Of a DNA stretch of 64,000 nt, positions 1 through 8,931 are shown in pieces. Under the pieces are notes generated by a model. The model was not told the origin of the DNA, did not search any database, and saw nothing but the letters and a program-made list of their open reading frames with translations. The DNA lies in the NCBI RefSeq assembly GCF_042654525.1, contig NZ_JBHSGP010000014.1:310001-374000 (forward strand), given 5' to 3'. This DNA is from Geojedonia litorea. Lineage in GTDB: Bacteria > Bacteroidota > Bacteroidia > Flavobacteriales > Flavobacteriaceae. Made by a program: the position numbers and the translations under genes. How positions within the stretch are numbered: position 1 is the stretch's first letter; each line of letters opens with the position of its first letter.

Positions 1-103
1 GACTTTTCTCTATTTCAACACCTTTTGATTCTAAAAAATCAACAGCACGATCAATAGAAATATTGAGTTCTCTTAATACTTTATTTAATCTTGTTTGAGC
101 CAT
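1..103 (-). CDS. infB: Translation initiation factor IF-2, N-terminal fragment (cut by window edge)
   Basis: Only the first 34 codons are inside the window; the gene runs off the left edge. The peptide begins MAQTRLNKVLREL and continues with ISIDRAVDFLESKG, which matches the small N-terminal IF2_N helical domain at the start of Bacteroidota IF-2. IF-2 is the GTPase that brings initiator tRNA to the 30S subunit; its G domain is not visible here. The gene lies 30 bp downstream of nusA on the same strand, the usual rimP-nusA-infB order, so it is probably co-transcribed from the promoter before rimP. The start ATG (complement of 101-103) is the only sensible one. Confidence 0.88.
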   Translation of the reverse strand, partial: MAQTRLNKVLRELNISIDRAVDFLESKGVEIEKS

Positions 104-133
104 AAATTGCTTGTAATATAACTTAAATATGTG

Positions 134-1366
134 TTATTCTTCAAATTCTTCTTTAAGAATTCTGATAACATCTAAAATTGTTTCTTCTTCTAAATCTGTT
201 CGTTTTACCAGGTCTTGAACGTCTTGTTCTAGAATACTTTTAGCAGTGTCTAAACCTGCTTTGCTGAATTCTTCAATAATCCAACCTTCTATTTCATCAG
301 AGAATTCGGTTAATTCTACATCTTCTTCGGCGCCTTCTCTAAATACGTCAATTTCATAACCTGTTAATTGTCCTGCTAAACGAATGTTGTGCCCACCTCT
401 ACCTATAGCTTTTGATACTTCTTCTGGCTTAAGTAATACTTCGGCACGCTTTGTTTCTTCATTTAATTTTACAGTAGTAACTCTTGCAGGACTTAATGCT
501 CTGGTAACATAGAGTTGTAAGTTATTGGTGTAATTGATAACATCAATGTTTTCATTCCCCAATTCGCGAACAATACCATGAATTCTAGAACCTTTCATAC
601 CAACACAAGCTCCAACTGGATCAATTCTATCATCATACGAATCTACCGCAACTTTGGCTTTTTCTCCTGGAATACGTACTACATTTTTAATAGTGATTAA
701 GCCATCAAATACTTCAGGAATTTCCTGCTCAAATAATTTCTCTAAAAACACCGGAGATGTTCTAGACATGATAATGGCTGGTTTATTTCCTTTAAGCTCT
801 ACACTTTCTATAATACCCCTTACATTTTCCCCTTTTCTGAAAAAATCTGAAGGGATTTGTTTTTCTTTTGGCAAAATAATCTCATTGCCTTCATCATCTA
901 ATAAAATGATGGCTCTATGGCGAATGTGATGTACTTCGGCGGTATAGATTTCGCCTTCTAATTCTTTAAATTGCTTATAAATATTAGTATTATCGTGTTC
1001 GTGAATTTTAGAAATCAAATTTTGACGTAATGCTAAAATTGAACGACGTCCTAAATTAATTAATTTCACCTCTTCTGCAACATCTTCTCCAACTTCAAAA
1101 TCTGGTTCAATTTTACGCGCTTCGGTTAAAGTAATTTCTTGGTTTGGGTCTTCTACTTCATCATCTGCAACAACAACTCTATTTCTCCAAATTTCTAAAT
1201 CACCTTTATCAGGATTGATAATGATATCAAAGTTATCGTCATCACCATACTTCTTTTTTAATGCATTTCTTAATACATCTTCTAAAATCGCCATCAACGT
1301 TACACGATCAATGAGTTTATCGTCCTTGAATTCTGAAAAAGAATCGATTAACGCTATATTTTCCAT
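134..1366 (-). CDS. nusA: Transcription termination/antitermination factor NusA
   Basis: NusA binds RNA polymerase and nascent RNA and modulates pausing, intrinsic termination and antitermination. The 410-residue protein shows the N-terminal polymerase-binding domain (about 1-125), an S1 domain (about 130-200) and two KH domains (about 205-345) with the GMKG and GRGG loops. It ends in a short acidic tail and lacks the two AR repeats of the longer E. coli protein, as expected outside the gamma-proteobacteria. It sits 12 bp after rimP and 30 bp before infB, in one operon. The hairpin and U-tract upstream of rimP (see 1852-1879) could let NusA level feed back on its own operon; that link is inference. 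Confidence 0.96.
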   Translation of the reverse strand: MENIALIDSFSEFKDDKLIDRVTLMAILEDVLRNALKKKYGDDDNFDIIINPDKGDLEIWRNRVVVADDEVEDPNQEITLTEARKIEPDFEVGEDVAEEVKLINLGRRSILALRQNLISKIHEHDNTNIYKQFKELEGEIYTAEVHHIRHRAIILLDDEGNEIILPKEKQIPSDFFRKGENVRGIIESVELKGNKPAIIMSRTSPVFLEKLFEQEIPEVFDGLITIKNVVRIPGEKAKVAVDSYDDRIDPVGACVGMKGSRIHGIVRELGNENIDVINYTNNLQLYVTRALSPARVTTVKLNEETKRAEVLLKPEEVSKAIGRGGHNIRLAGQLTGYEIDVFREGAEEDVELTEFSDEIEGWIIEEFSKAGLDTAKSILEQDVQDLVKRTDLEEETILDVIRILKEEFEE

Positions 1367-1378
1367 CTCTGTTAAGAA

Positions 1379-1843
1379 TTAAAATTTTATTATCACTTGT
1401 GCTTCCAAAATAGCGTCATACGCTAATTCTATTTGTTTTTTTACCGTAATTTTTCCTTTGCCTACGGGTTTTGGTTCTCTAGTTTTCCATTCTAATACAA
1501 TGCTTTTGGCATCTGTTTTTGTTAGTACGGCTTCTAATTGTTGCCCATCTTGTGTTTTAACATTTAAAATCCTACCAATATTTTTTTTATACTGCCTTGG
1601 GTTCTTGAAGGGAGATGTTGCACCAGCGGAGGTGACTTCAATAGAAAAATCATTTTCTTCTCTATCTAAATTATGTTCAATCGCCCTGCTAATAAACATA
1701 CAATCTTCTACTAAAACCCCATTATCACCGTCAATAACAACAGTAATAGCATTGCTTTCAGAAATTTTTAGGTCAATTAAAAACAGATCTGGTCGTTCTT
1801 CTAACCCTTTTTCCAATAACTCTTTTACTTTGTTCTTAAACAT
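1379..1843 (-). CDS. rimP: Ribosome maturation factor RimP
   Basis: RimP assists late assembly of the 30S subunit. The 154-residue protein has the two-domain RimP layout: an N-terminal alpha/beta domain containing IDGDNGVLVEDCM and IEVTSAGATSP (about 35-80), then a C-terminal SH3-like barrel. It is the first gene of the rimP-nusA-infB operon. The start ATG is the complement of 1841-1843, preceded by a leader of about 57 nt from the TATATTTG box at 1907-1914. That leader carries an intrinsic-terminator-like hairpin just before the start codon. Confidence 0.94.
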   Translation of the reverse strand: MFKNKVKELLEKGLEERPDLFLIDLKISESNAITVVIDGDNGVLVEDCMFISRAIEHNLDREENDFSIEVTSAGATSPFKNPRQYKKNIGRILNVKTQDGQQLEAVLTKTDAKSIVLEWKTREPKPVGKGKITVKKQIELAYDAILEAQVIIKF

Positions 1844-1851
1844 TTTTAGTA

Positions 1852-1879
1852 TAAAAAGAGGGGACTTTCATGTCCCCTC
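1852..1879 (-). terminator. Hairpin plus U-tract in the rimP leader (candidate attenuator)
   Basis: Read on the minus strand, GAGGGGAC, a six-base loop ATGAAA and GTCCCCTC form a perfect 8-bp GC-rich stem followed at once by TTTTTAT, the form of an intrinsic terminator. It lies between the rimP promoter and the rimP ATG. The gene on the other side is divergent, so the only transcript that reads through it in this direction is that of rimP-nusA-infB. Conditional termination, perhaps NusA-responsive, is inferred. Confidence 0.65.
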
Positions 1880-1906
1880 GTATTTTCTTTTTCCATACAA
1901 CGGGTG

Positions 1907-1938
1907 CAAATATACAACATTTAAATTTATTTTCACAA
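1907..1938 (-). promoter_or_regulatory. Promoter of rimP-nusA-infB
   Basis: The minus strand carries TATATTTG (complement of 1907-1914), a match to the Bacteroidota -7 consensus TAnnTTTG, with TTG (complement of 1936-1938) 21 bp upstream as the -33 element. Transcription should start near 1900. Confidence 0.6.
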
Positions 1939-1996
1939 TCAGAACTTTGTCGATTTTTATTCTTAACTTTAATGTACACAGAAAGCTACAGCCGTC

Positions 1997-2821
1997 ATGA
2001 AAAAAATCCTTGTTCCTACTGATTTTTCTAAAACTGCGGAGCACGCATTAAAAGTAGCTGCGCAATTAGCAAAAACCTATGATTTTGAGATTTATTTATT
2101 ACACCTTTTAGAGCTTCCTCTACAAGAAGTTGATCCTTTAAACGCACACAGCGAACTTCCTGAAGCTATGTTTTTTATGAAACTGGCACATCAAAAATTT
2201 GAGGCATTAATGTCTAAAGACTTTTTAAAAGATATTAAAGTACACGAAACCATTAAACCTGACAACTCGTTTAGTGGCATTATAGACAAATGTCATGAGT
2301 TGAAAATTGATTTTATTGTAATGGGATCACATGGTGTTAGTGGACTCAAAGAACTGTTTATTGGTTCTAACGCCGAAAAAGTAGTTAGAACCTCTGATAT
2401 CCCTGTGCTGGTTGTTAAAAAAGAACATGCCGATTTTCATGTTTATGATTTTGTGTTTGCTTCCAATTTCAAAAATGAATGTAAACACACCTATAAACAA
2501 GCCATAGAATTTGCTAGATTATTTGATGCCAAAATACATTTGTTAATGGTAAATACGGCTAGTAAGTTTATAACCTCAAAAGATGCTAAATCCAGGATTA
2601 CTGAATTTGTAAAAAACACCCGATTTGAAAATTATAGTATTAATATTTATAATGACAAAAGTGTTGAAGCAGGAATTTTAAATTTTGCAAGTGAGATTGA
2701 TGCTGATTTAATAGGAATTAGCACCTATGGCCGACAAGGTCTTGCTCATTTCTTTAGCAGTAATATTAGTGAAGATTTAGTAAATCATGCTAAACGGCCT
2801 GTGATGACTTTTAAAATTTGA
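1997..2821 (+). CDS. Tandem universal stress protein (UspA family)
   Basis: The 274-residue protein has two UspA-type Rossmann-like domains, about 1-140 and 150-274. The first begins KKILVPTDFSKTAEHA and ends with the nucleotide-binding signature MGSHGVSGLKELFIGS followed by PVLVV. The second carries a weaker version, GISTYGRQGLAHFFSSN, and ends PVMTF. Tandem Usp proteins of this size are common in flavobacteria and usually bind ATP or sense stress; the partner is unknown. The gene is divergent from rimP and monocistronic. It is followed by tRNA-Gln on the opposite strand. Confidence 0.9.
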   Translation: MKKILVPTDFSKTAEHALKVAAQLAKTYDFEIYLLHLLELPLQEVDPLNAHSELPEAMFFMKLAHQKFEALMSKDFLKDIKVHETIKPDNSFSGIIDKCHELKIDFIVMGSHGVSGLKELFIGSNAEKVVRTSDIPVLVVKKEHADFHVYDFVFASNFKNECKHTYKQAIEFARLFDAKIHLLMVNTASKFITSKDAKSRITEFVKNTRFENYSINIYNDKSVEAGILNFASEIDADLIGISTYGRQGLAHFFSSNISEDLVNHAKRPVMTFKI

Positions 2822-2874
2822 TTTGGCTGTCTTTTTACCTGCCCTTTTAATAATAACACCTCAAATTTCAAGAC

Positions 2875-2906
2875 AAAAAAAATCCCGATCAAAACAATGA
2901 TCAGGA
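2875..2906 (-). terminator. Intrinsic terminator downstream of tRNA-Gln
   Basis: On the minus strand TCCTGATCA and TGATCGGGA form a 9-bp stem with one G-T pair around a six-base loop, followed by an eight-base T-run. It begins 13 bp past the 3' end of the tRNA gene. Confidence 0.75.
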
Positions 2907-2919
2907 CTTCAAATTTTGT

Positions 2920-2991
2920 TGGCCTACTAGGGCTCGAACCTAGACTCTTCTGGACCAAAACCAGACGTGTTGCCAGTTACACCATAGGCCA
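2920..2991 (-). tRNA. tRNA-Gln (anticodon TTG)
   Basis: The 72-nt minus-strand gene folds as a cloverleaf. The acceptor stem is TGGCCTA paired with TAGGCCA. The anticodon arm is TCTGG, loop TTTTGGT, CCAGA, giving anticodon TTG that reads CAA. The T-arm is CTAGG, TTCGAGC, CCTAG. No CCA is encoded, as is usual in this phylum. It is followed by an intrinsic terminator. An ORF drawn through it on the plus strand is not real. Confidence 0.95.
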
Positions 2992-3143
2992 ATCTCTAAA
3001 TGAGGATGCAAATTTAGTACAAAGTTTTATTTGCACAAATTATTTCTCTAAAAATAATCTAAAAAGCTTAACGTTAACTTAAAAACATTAGGGGTTTATA
3101 TATTTATTAGTAAATTCGCTCGCATTAATATGTAACATAACTT

Positions 3144-6100
3144 ATGACACATTTCAACTTCAAGAAATGGAACACCATAATTGGATGGTTTGTTTTCCTT
3201 GTAGCGCTTATTGTTTATGGGCTAACCATTGAACCAACAGTTAGTTTTTGGGATGCTGGAGAGTATATTTTAACCTCCTCAAAATTACAAGTTGGTCATC
3301 CTCCAGGAGCGCCATTATTTCAAATGTTAGGCGCCTTTTTCTCGCTTTTTGCATTAGAAGCTTCACAAATAGGCATGATGCTCAATATGATGAGTGCTGT
3401 TGCCAGTGCATTTACCATTCTGCTCATGTTTTGGACGGTTACCATATTATTACGAAAACTTATAGGAAAGGCAGAAGACCTTTCTAAAAATGAAGCTGTC
3501 GCTATTTTAGGCAGCGGCCTTGTTGGGAGTTTGGCGTTTACTTTTACCGATTCGTTTTGGTTTAACGCGGTTGAAACTGAGGTGTATGCTATGGCCACTT
3601 TAATCATGGCTTTAATGTTTTGGTTAGGACTGCGTTGGGAGCAGGACATGCATACGCCAAGAGGAAATAAATGGCTCATTTTAATAGCCTTTGTTATTGG
3701 GCTTTCATTTGGAGTTCACTTTATGGGATTATTGACGATTCCTGCATTGGGCCTTATTTATTATTTTAAAAATTACGAAAAACTAACAGTTAAGAATTTC
3801 ATAGTTGCTAATGTAGTATCGGTATCGGTTCTTCTTTTTATTTTTAAATTATTGCTCCCATCGGCCTTAAAACTATTTGGGTATTTAGAAGTGTTTTTTG
3901 TGAATGAAATAGGACTCCCATTTAACTCTGGGACCATCATCGCCGGGCTTCTGGTTATATTAGCCTTTTACTTTGGTCTGCGCTATACCAAACAAAAAAA
4001 CTATATACATGCGAATACTTTAGTGCTATGTTTGATGTTTATTTTTATAGGTTTCTCGTCATGGATGATGTTACCTATTCGTGCTAATGCCAATGTAATT
4101 ATTAATGAAAACAATCCAGCCAGTGCTAGAGAGTTACTGGCATATTATAATCTTGAACAGTATCCTGAAACTCATTTGTTTTACGGTCCGCAATTTACAG
4201 AAATCTATTCAGGTGCTGACGAAAATCAGCCATTTGTAGATGACAAACCTAAATACGAAAAGGATTTAAAAACAGGTAAATATGTCATTGTTAATGATTA
4301 TAAAAACTCCAAACAAAATTATAATCACAAACATGCTTCCATTTTACCACGTATGTGGAGTACTGAACATGCCGAAAATTATATGATGTTTACTGGTTTA
4401 ATAGATTTTAAAATCAAACCAGAGTACCAAATGCAAAATGAACTGCGCTCTTTGGTTAACGATTTCAAATCAAGAGTAGCACGGGGTGAAATAGATTATG
4501 CAGATTATAACACCTTTTTGAAGACTTACGGACAATCCTATTTAGATGTTGAAAAGCCTGCATTTATGGATAATGTCATGTACATGTTCCAATATCAACT
4601 CGGGTATATGTATTGGCGTTATTTTATGTGGAATTTTGTTGGACGCCAAAATGATATACAAGGAAAATACGATAATCTTAACGGGAATTGGATTAGCGGC
4701 ATCAAACTAATTGATGAATGGCATCTTGGAATGTCTCAAGACAATTTACCCAGTGACGTTAAAAACAATAAAGCTCGAAACACCTATTACTTCCTTCCTT
4801 TATTATTAGGCTTGCTAGGGTTTTTCTTTTTGTTTAAAAAGAATCCAAAATTATTTTGGACCATGCTAGTTTTTTTCTTGTTTACAGGAGTTGCCATCCA
4901 GGTTTACACAAATGTTAGGCCTTTTGAACCTCGAGAACGAGATTATTCGGTAGTTGGATCGTTTTATGTTTTTGCCATTTGGATTGGATTTGGCGTTTAT
5001 GCTATTTATGACTTTTTGAAGACTTATTCAAAATCGAAATTATTACCATCTGCTATAACTCTAGCATGTTTAGTATTAGTTCCTGGCGTATTAGCAGCAA
5101 ATAATTGGGATGATCATGACAGATCAGGCAGATATACTGCTCACGCAATGGCTAGAAAATATTTAGAATCTTGTGCACCTAATGCTATATTATTTACTAT
5201 TGGAGATAATGACAGTTTCCCGTTGTGGTATTTGCAAGAAATTGAAGGTGTACGTACTGATGTGCGTGTTGTGAACACGAGTCTTTTCCAAACCGATTGG
5301 TATATTGACCAAATGAAACGAAAAGCATACGAGAGTGATCCTATTCCTTCACAACTTACACATGACCAATATAAATTTGGAACTCGTGATTATCTTATGT
5401 TACGGGAGATTACTAACGACACAATGAACATTAAAGATTTAATGAATTTTGTGAGTAATGACAATCCAAGATATAAACTTAAATTTCTGTTGCAACGTGA
5501 AAATGAAGACATTAGTTATTATCCTAATTACCTTCTAAATTCTAATTATATTCCAACTCGACATATTAGAGTTCCCGTTGATTCGGCAACCGTCATTAAA
5601 AATGGAATTGTGAAACCAAAAGACGCCCATAAAATTGAACCCTATTTAGACCTTACTATTGGAAATTCAGTATATAAAAATCGCTTATTAATGTTAGATA
5701 TTATAGCTAACAACAATTGGGAACGTCCTATCTATTTTTCTGGTGGAAGTTTTGGTGATGACGACTATATCTGGATGAAAGACTACCTTCAATTAGATGG
5801 ATTGTGCTATAAATTAGTTCCAATTAAAACTCCTGTAAACAAGGCCAATCCGTTTGATATGGGACGAGTTGACAGCGAGTTAATGTATGAAAAAGTGATG
5901 TCATGGGACTGGGGCAATAGTGGTAGTCCAGATATTTACCATGATGTAGAAACTCGTAAAAATGGAATCACTTACAGGGGGAATCTAGCAAGATTAATTG
6001 AACAATTAATCAATGAAGACAAATATGAAAAGGCAGAGCAAATAGCCGATTTGGCTATGGAAAAGATGCCTGTTGATTATTTTGGTTATTACACACTATT

Positions 6101-6458
6101 GGAACCATATATAAGCGCCTATTATGAAGTTGGTGCTTCAGAAAAAGGCCGAAAATTATATATGGATGTTTCTAAAAAGTATCAAGAAAGTCTTACTTAT
6201 TACAGTGGATTGACTATTAAAAACCAAGAAAAGTACATCAGTGAAATTGTAACCGATATTGAGCGTTACCGTGGCCTGGTTGATTTACTTGTAGTTTATG
6301 GTGACAAGGATTTTGCCCTTGAGGAGACAAAAAAATTCAATGATTATTTACGTCTTTTTAGGCATTTTACAGGAGAATCAGTTGAAGACGAAACTCCTTT
6401 AAATGATAGAGATATAGCCAGGGACACTATTGACAGTATCGTAAAGGCTCAAGAATAG
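3144..6458 (+). CDS. DUF2723 (TMEM260-like) GT-C-type multi-pass membrane protein
   Basis: The 1104-residue protein starts with a transmembrane segment (about 12-28) and then TIEPTVSFWDAGEYI and LQVGHPPGAP, the conserved first-loop region of DUF2723 proteins. About ten hydrophobic segments follow, up to roughly residue 650. The rest is a large soluble, probably periplasmic, C-terminal region with TPR-like helices near 955-1060. The acidic motif in the first loop resembles that of GT-C glycosyltransferases, and the human relative TMEM260 is reported as a protein O-mannosyltransferase. A role in transferring a lipid-linked sugar to exported protein or polymer is therefore plausible but not shown here. 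A polysaccharide deacetylase gene follows after 6 bp. Confidence 0.82.
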   Translation: MTHFNFKKWNTIIGWFVFLVALIVYGLTIEPTVSFWDAGEYILTSSKLQVGHPPGAPLFQMLGAFFSLFALEASQIGMMLNMMSAVASAFTILLMFWTVTILLRKLIGKAEDLSKNEAVAILGSGLVGSLAFTFTDSFWFNAVETEVYAMATLIMALMFWLGLRWEQDMHTPRGNKWLILIAFVIGLSFGVHFMGLLTIPALGLIYYFKNYEKLTVKNFIVANVVSVSVLLFIFKLLLPSALKLFGYLEVFFVNEIGLPFNSGTIIAGLLVILAFYFGLRYTKQKNYIHANTLVLCLMFIFIGFSSWMMLPIRANANVIINENNPASARELLAYYNLEQYPETHLFYGPQFTEIYSGADENQPFVDDKPKYEKDLKTGKYVIVNDYKNSKQNYNHKHASILPRMWSTEHAENYMMFTGLIDFKIKPEYQMQNELRSLVNDFKSRVARGEIDYADYNTFLKTYGQSYLDVEKPAFMDNVMYMFQYQLGYMYWRYFMWNFVGRQNDIQGKYDNLNGNWISGIKLIDEWHLGMSQDNLPSDVKNNKARNTYYFLPLLLGLLGFFFLFKKNPKLFWTMLVFFLFTGVAIQVYTNVRPFEPRERDYSVVGSFYVFAIWIGFGVYAIYDFLKTYSKSKLLPSAITLACLVLVPGVLAANNWDDHDRSGRYTAHAMARKYLESCAPNAILFTIGDNDSFPLWYLQEIEGVRTDVRVVNTSLFQTDWYIDQMKRKAYESDPIPSQLTHDQYKFGTRDYLMLREITNDTMNIKDLMNFVSNDNPRYKLKFLLQRENEDISYYPNYLLNSNYIPTRHIRVPVDSATVIKNGIVKPKDAHKIEPYLDLTIGNSVYKNRLLMLDIIANNNWERPIYFSGGSFGDDDYIWMKDYLQLDGLCYKLVPIKTPVNKANPFDMGRVDSELMYEKVMSWDWGNSGSPDIYHDVETRKNGITYRGNLARLIEQLINEDKYEKAEQIADLAMEKMPVDYFGYYTLLEPYISAYYEVGASEKGRKLYMDVSKKYQESLTYYSGLTIKNQEKYISEIVTDIERYRGLVDLLVVYGDKDFALEETKKFNDYLRLFRHFTGESVEDETPLNDRDIARDTIDSIVKAQE

Positions 6459-6464
6459 CATATT

Positions 6465-7127
6465 GTGAAGCTCACACCAACCAAGACACCTTTTGTTGTT
6501 AAAAAAATGTTCCCAGATTATGTTTGGGAAATAAACACTACACAAAAGGAGTTGTTTTTAACCTTTGATGATGGACCAACTCCAGAGATCACACCATGGG
6601 TATTAGATCGGCTGCAACACTATAATGCCAAAGCAACCTTCTTTTGTATTGGTTCAAATATTGAAAAGCATCCAGAAATTTTTAAGCGGATCATTGAAGA
6701 AGGTCATCAAATAGGTAATCATACACATAACCATATTAAAGGCTGGAAAACTAAAACTAAAGACTATTTAGTAAATGTACATGAAGCACAAAATTCAATA
6801 GCTCTCCAAATACCAAAAACCAAACACCAAAAACCAAATATCGTAAACCTTTTCAGACCTCCTTATGGCCAAATCAAACCTAAACAAGGTAAAAAGCTTA
6901 TGGCATTAGGTTATAAAATTGTGATGTGGGATGTGTTATCTTTTGATTGGGATAAAACAATCACCAATGAAGCGTGTTTAAATCAGGTTATCTCAAAAAG
7001 TAAGGCAGGAAGTATAATTGTTTTTCACGACAGTGTAAAGGCATCAAATAATATGATCTATGCACTACCTAAAGTATTGGAGCATTATTCAAAACTAGGA
7101 TTTCAATTTAATGCTATTGAAGCTTAA
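6465..7127 (+). CDS. Polysaccharide deacetylase family protein (NodB domain, CE4)
   Basis: This is a 220-residue CE4-type hydrolase expected to remove N- or O-acetyl groups from a polysaccharide. Motif 1 is TFDDGPTPEIT (about 31-41) with the catalytic Asp and first metal Asp. Motif 2 is HQIGNHTHNH with the two metal His residues. Motif 3 is FRPPYG, and motif 5 includes IVFHDS near the C-terminus. The start is GTG at 6465, seven bases after the DUF2723 stop. The next ATG, 14 codons in, would cut the KTPFVVKKMFP segment that seems typical of flavobacterial homologues, so GTG is preferred. There is no signal peptide. Tight coupling to the DUF2723 gene suggests a joint role at the envelope. It overlaps the convergent thioredoxin-like gene by 4 bp. 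Confidence 0.9.
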   Translation: MKLTPTKTPFVVKKMFPDYVWEINTTQKELFLTFDDGPTPEITPWVLDRLQHYNAKATFFCIGSNIEKHPEIFKRIIEEGHQIGNHTHNHIKGWKTKTKDYLVNVHEAQNSIALQIPKTKHQKPNIVNLFRPPYGQIKPKQGKKLMALGYKIVMWDVLSFDWDKTITNEACLNQVISKSKAGSIIVFHDSVKASNNMIYALPKVLEHYSKLGFQFNAIEA

Positions 7128-7420
7128 ATATATTCTTGGATAATCCCTATGAGTGTATTGGCATCTTGTTCGCCACTATGACGCCATTTCATTTCGCCAT
7201 CTTTATAAATAATGAGAGTAGGAAGACCTTTTACTCGAAGGGCTTCAGCTAGCTCTTTATTTTTGTCAACATCAATTTTAATCACTTTAGCTTTATCGCC
7301 TAGAGCAGCTGCTACATCTCTTAACACTGGATGCATTGCTGTAGATTGTTCATTCCATTCTGTAAAAAAATCCAACAGCACCGGAATATCAACATCTATG
7401 AGTTCCCCAAATTTTGACAT
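7124..7420 (-). CDS. Thioredoxin-fold protein lacking the CxxC active site
   Basis: The 98-residue protein has the length and order of a thioredoxin: beta strand VLLDFFTEW, helix, VIKIDVDKNKELAEALRVKG, then LPTLIIYKDG with the cis-proline. Where thioredoxins have WCGPC it has W22-N-E-Q-S26, so both redox cysteines are missing, and no other Cys is present. It therefore cannot act as a dithiol oxidoreductase. A chaperone-like or protein-binding role is possible. The surrounding fold is well conserved, so it looks like a working protein and not a decayed gene. A -7 box (TAGGTTTG, complement of 7452-7459) lies 31 bp upstream. Confidence 0.85.
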   Translation of the reverse strand: MSKFGELIDVDIPVLLDFFTEWNEQSTAMHPVLRDVAAALGDKAKVIKIDVDKNKELAEALRVKGLPTLIIYKDGEMKWRHSGEQDANTLIGIIQEYI

Positions 7421-7563
7421 ACATTAAAGTTTTAAGTCAAATGTTTCAATACAAACCTACGTAATTTTTTTATATTTTACTTTAAGTCACTTCATCTAGT
7501 AGGTTCACGTTGATAGTAGTATAAAAATAATCAAATTTAACTACATTAAAAAATTTCTTACAA

Positions 7564-8793
7564 TCAAGCTGGCTTTGGTCCTTTTTTTAATGTTATTACG
7601 GAAATTTCAGGCCAAATTCCAACTCGTCCTGGGTATCCCAAATATCCGAAACCTCTATTCACATTTAAATATTCTCCATTAGATTCATAAATTCCTGCCC
7701 AGTGTTTATATCGCCATTCTACAGGGCTCCACTTAACCCATCCAGGAATTTCTATACCAAATTGCATTCCATGAGTATGCCCGCTAAGTGTCAGGTGGTA
7801 ATGATGTTCATCTTTAGTGACCACTTCATCCCAATGGCTAGGATCATGGCTCAAAAGAATTTTGAAATCCTTGGGATCAACCAACTCTGATGCCTTTTTC
7901 AAATCGCCCGCTTTTTTAAATCCACCCTTGCCCCAATTTTCTACACCAATTAACGCTAGTCGTTGACCGTTTCTTTCTATAAATCGGCTTTCATTCAAAA
8001 GCAAATTATAGCCCATTTCGCGCTGTATTTGTTTTAAATCTTCTAGGTTTTGTCTTTTTTCTTCACCAGATTTCCAAGACACGTAATCACCATAATCGTG
8101 ATTTCCAAATATGGAGTAAATCCCGTCCTTGGCCGACAAACTTCCAAAAAGCTCTTTCCATGGTTCCATTTCTGAAGCTTTATTATTTACAAGGTCACCA
8201 GTAAATAAGATTAAATCCGATTGTTGAGATTTAATGAGTTCAACTCCATAATTGATTTTTTCTCGGTTGTCAAAACTGCCAGAATGTATGTCACTTATTT
8301 GTGTGATTTGATATCCATCAAAAGCATCTGGCAAGTCTTCAAAATGAAGCGTATACTTAAGCACTCTGTAATTGTATTTACCCCTGTACATCCCGTACAA
8401 CAACGAGGTAAAAGGTATAGCGGCCAGTCCTAAAGCAATTTGACTAACAAATATCCGGCGCGACGGTAAATAAAAGCCGTCTTTAGTTGTAACTAAACTA
8501 TCATATAGGCCTAAACAAACCCTAATGACATCTTCAATAAAAAGAATTGGCACCAATACCAGATTTAAGGAGAGGAACGTTAATAAAAAGCCTAGAGCAT
8601 AGCTCTTCCCAGGAGATAATACGCGTCCTTCAGACTGTGACAAAAACTGATACATAAAATTGCCTATTACCAATAGTGCAATAGCAATAAACATATAATG
8701 CAACCAACTATGTTTAGTGATAGTTTTAATGGCTTGAAAACCGTAAAAACTCAAAAGGAAATAGATGACTATAAAAATAATCCAGCGTGACAT
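7564..8793 (-). CDS. Membrane-anchored metallophosphoesterase (YkuE-like)
   Basis: The 409-residue protein has about four N-terminal transmembrane segments (residues 1-130) and a C-terminal calcineurin-like phosphoesterase domain from about 150. The metal motifs are visible in order: QISDIHSGS, GDLVNNK, GNHDYGDY, LSHDPSHW and LSGHTHGMQFG. Family members with this layout hydrolyse phosphomonoesters or diesters, sometimes of lipids such as UDP-diacylglucosamine; the substrate here cannot be told. The gene stands alone between two intergenic gaps. A TATATTTG box (complement of 8808-8815) lies 14 bp before the start. Confidence 0.9.
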   Translation of the reverse strand: MSRWIIFIVIYFLLSFYGFQAIKTITKHSWLHYMFIAIALLVIGNFMYQFLSQSEGRVLSPGKSYALGFLLTFLSLNLVLVPILFIEDVIRVCLGLYDSLVTTKDGFYLPSRRIFVSQIALGLAAIPFTSLLYGMYRGKYNYRVLKYTLHFEDLPDAFDGYQITQISDIHSGSFDNREKINYGVELIKSQQSDLILFTGDLVNNKASEMEPWKELFGSLSAKDGIYSIFGNHDYGDYVSWKSGEEKRQNLEDLKQIQREMGYNLLLNESRFIERNGQRLALIGVENWGKGGFKKAGDLKKASELVDPKDFKILLSHDPSHWDEVVTKDEHHYHLTLSGHTHGMQFGIEIPGWVKWSPVEWRYKHWAGIYESNGEYLNVNRGFGYLGYPGRVGIWPEISVITLKKGPKPA

Positions 8794-8931
8794 AGATGCA
8801 ATTTTTTCAAATATAAAGTAATTTAAAATCTTTAATGAATTTGAATTTACAATTAACGATACCTTAAGATTTGCTATCTTTAAATCCCGATTTCTAGGTT
8901 AGAAATTAAATAATATCATTTAAGTTAAAGT

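Noticed and set aside
1458..2000. 180-codon plus-strand frame across rimP
   Set aside because: It is antisense to rimP, whose family identity is clear, and runs into the promoter region; its composition is that of a complement-strand shadow.
2897..3082. 61-codon plus-strand frame
   Set aside because: It reads straight through tRNA-Gln on the other strand and has no start signals.
7455..7465. CTACGTAA near the thioredoxin-like gene as a further response-regulator site
   Set aside because: Only one half of the palindrome is present and the flanks differ, so chance is the simpler explanation.
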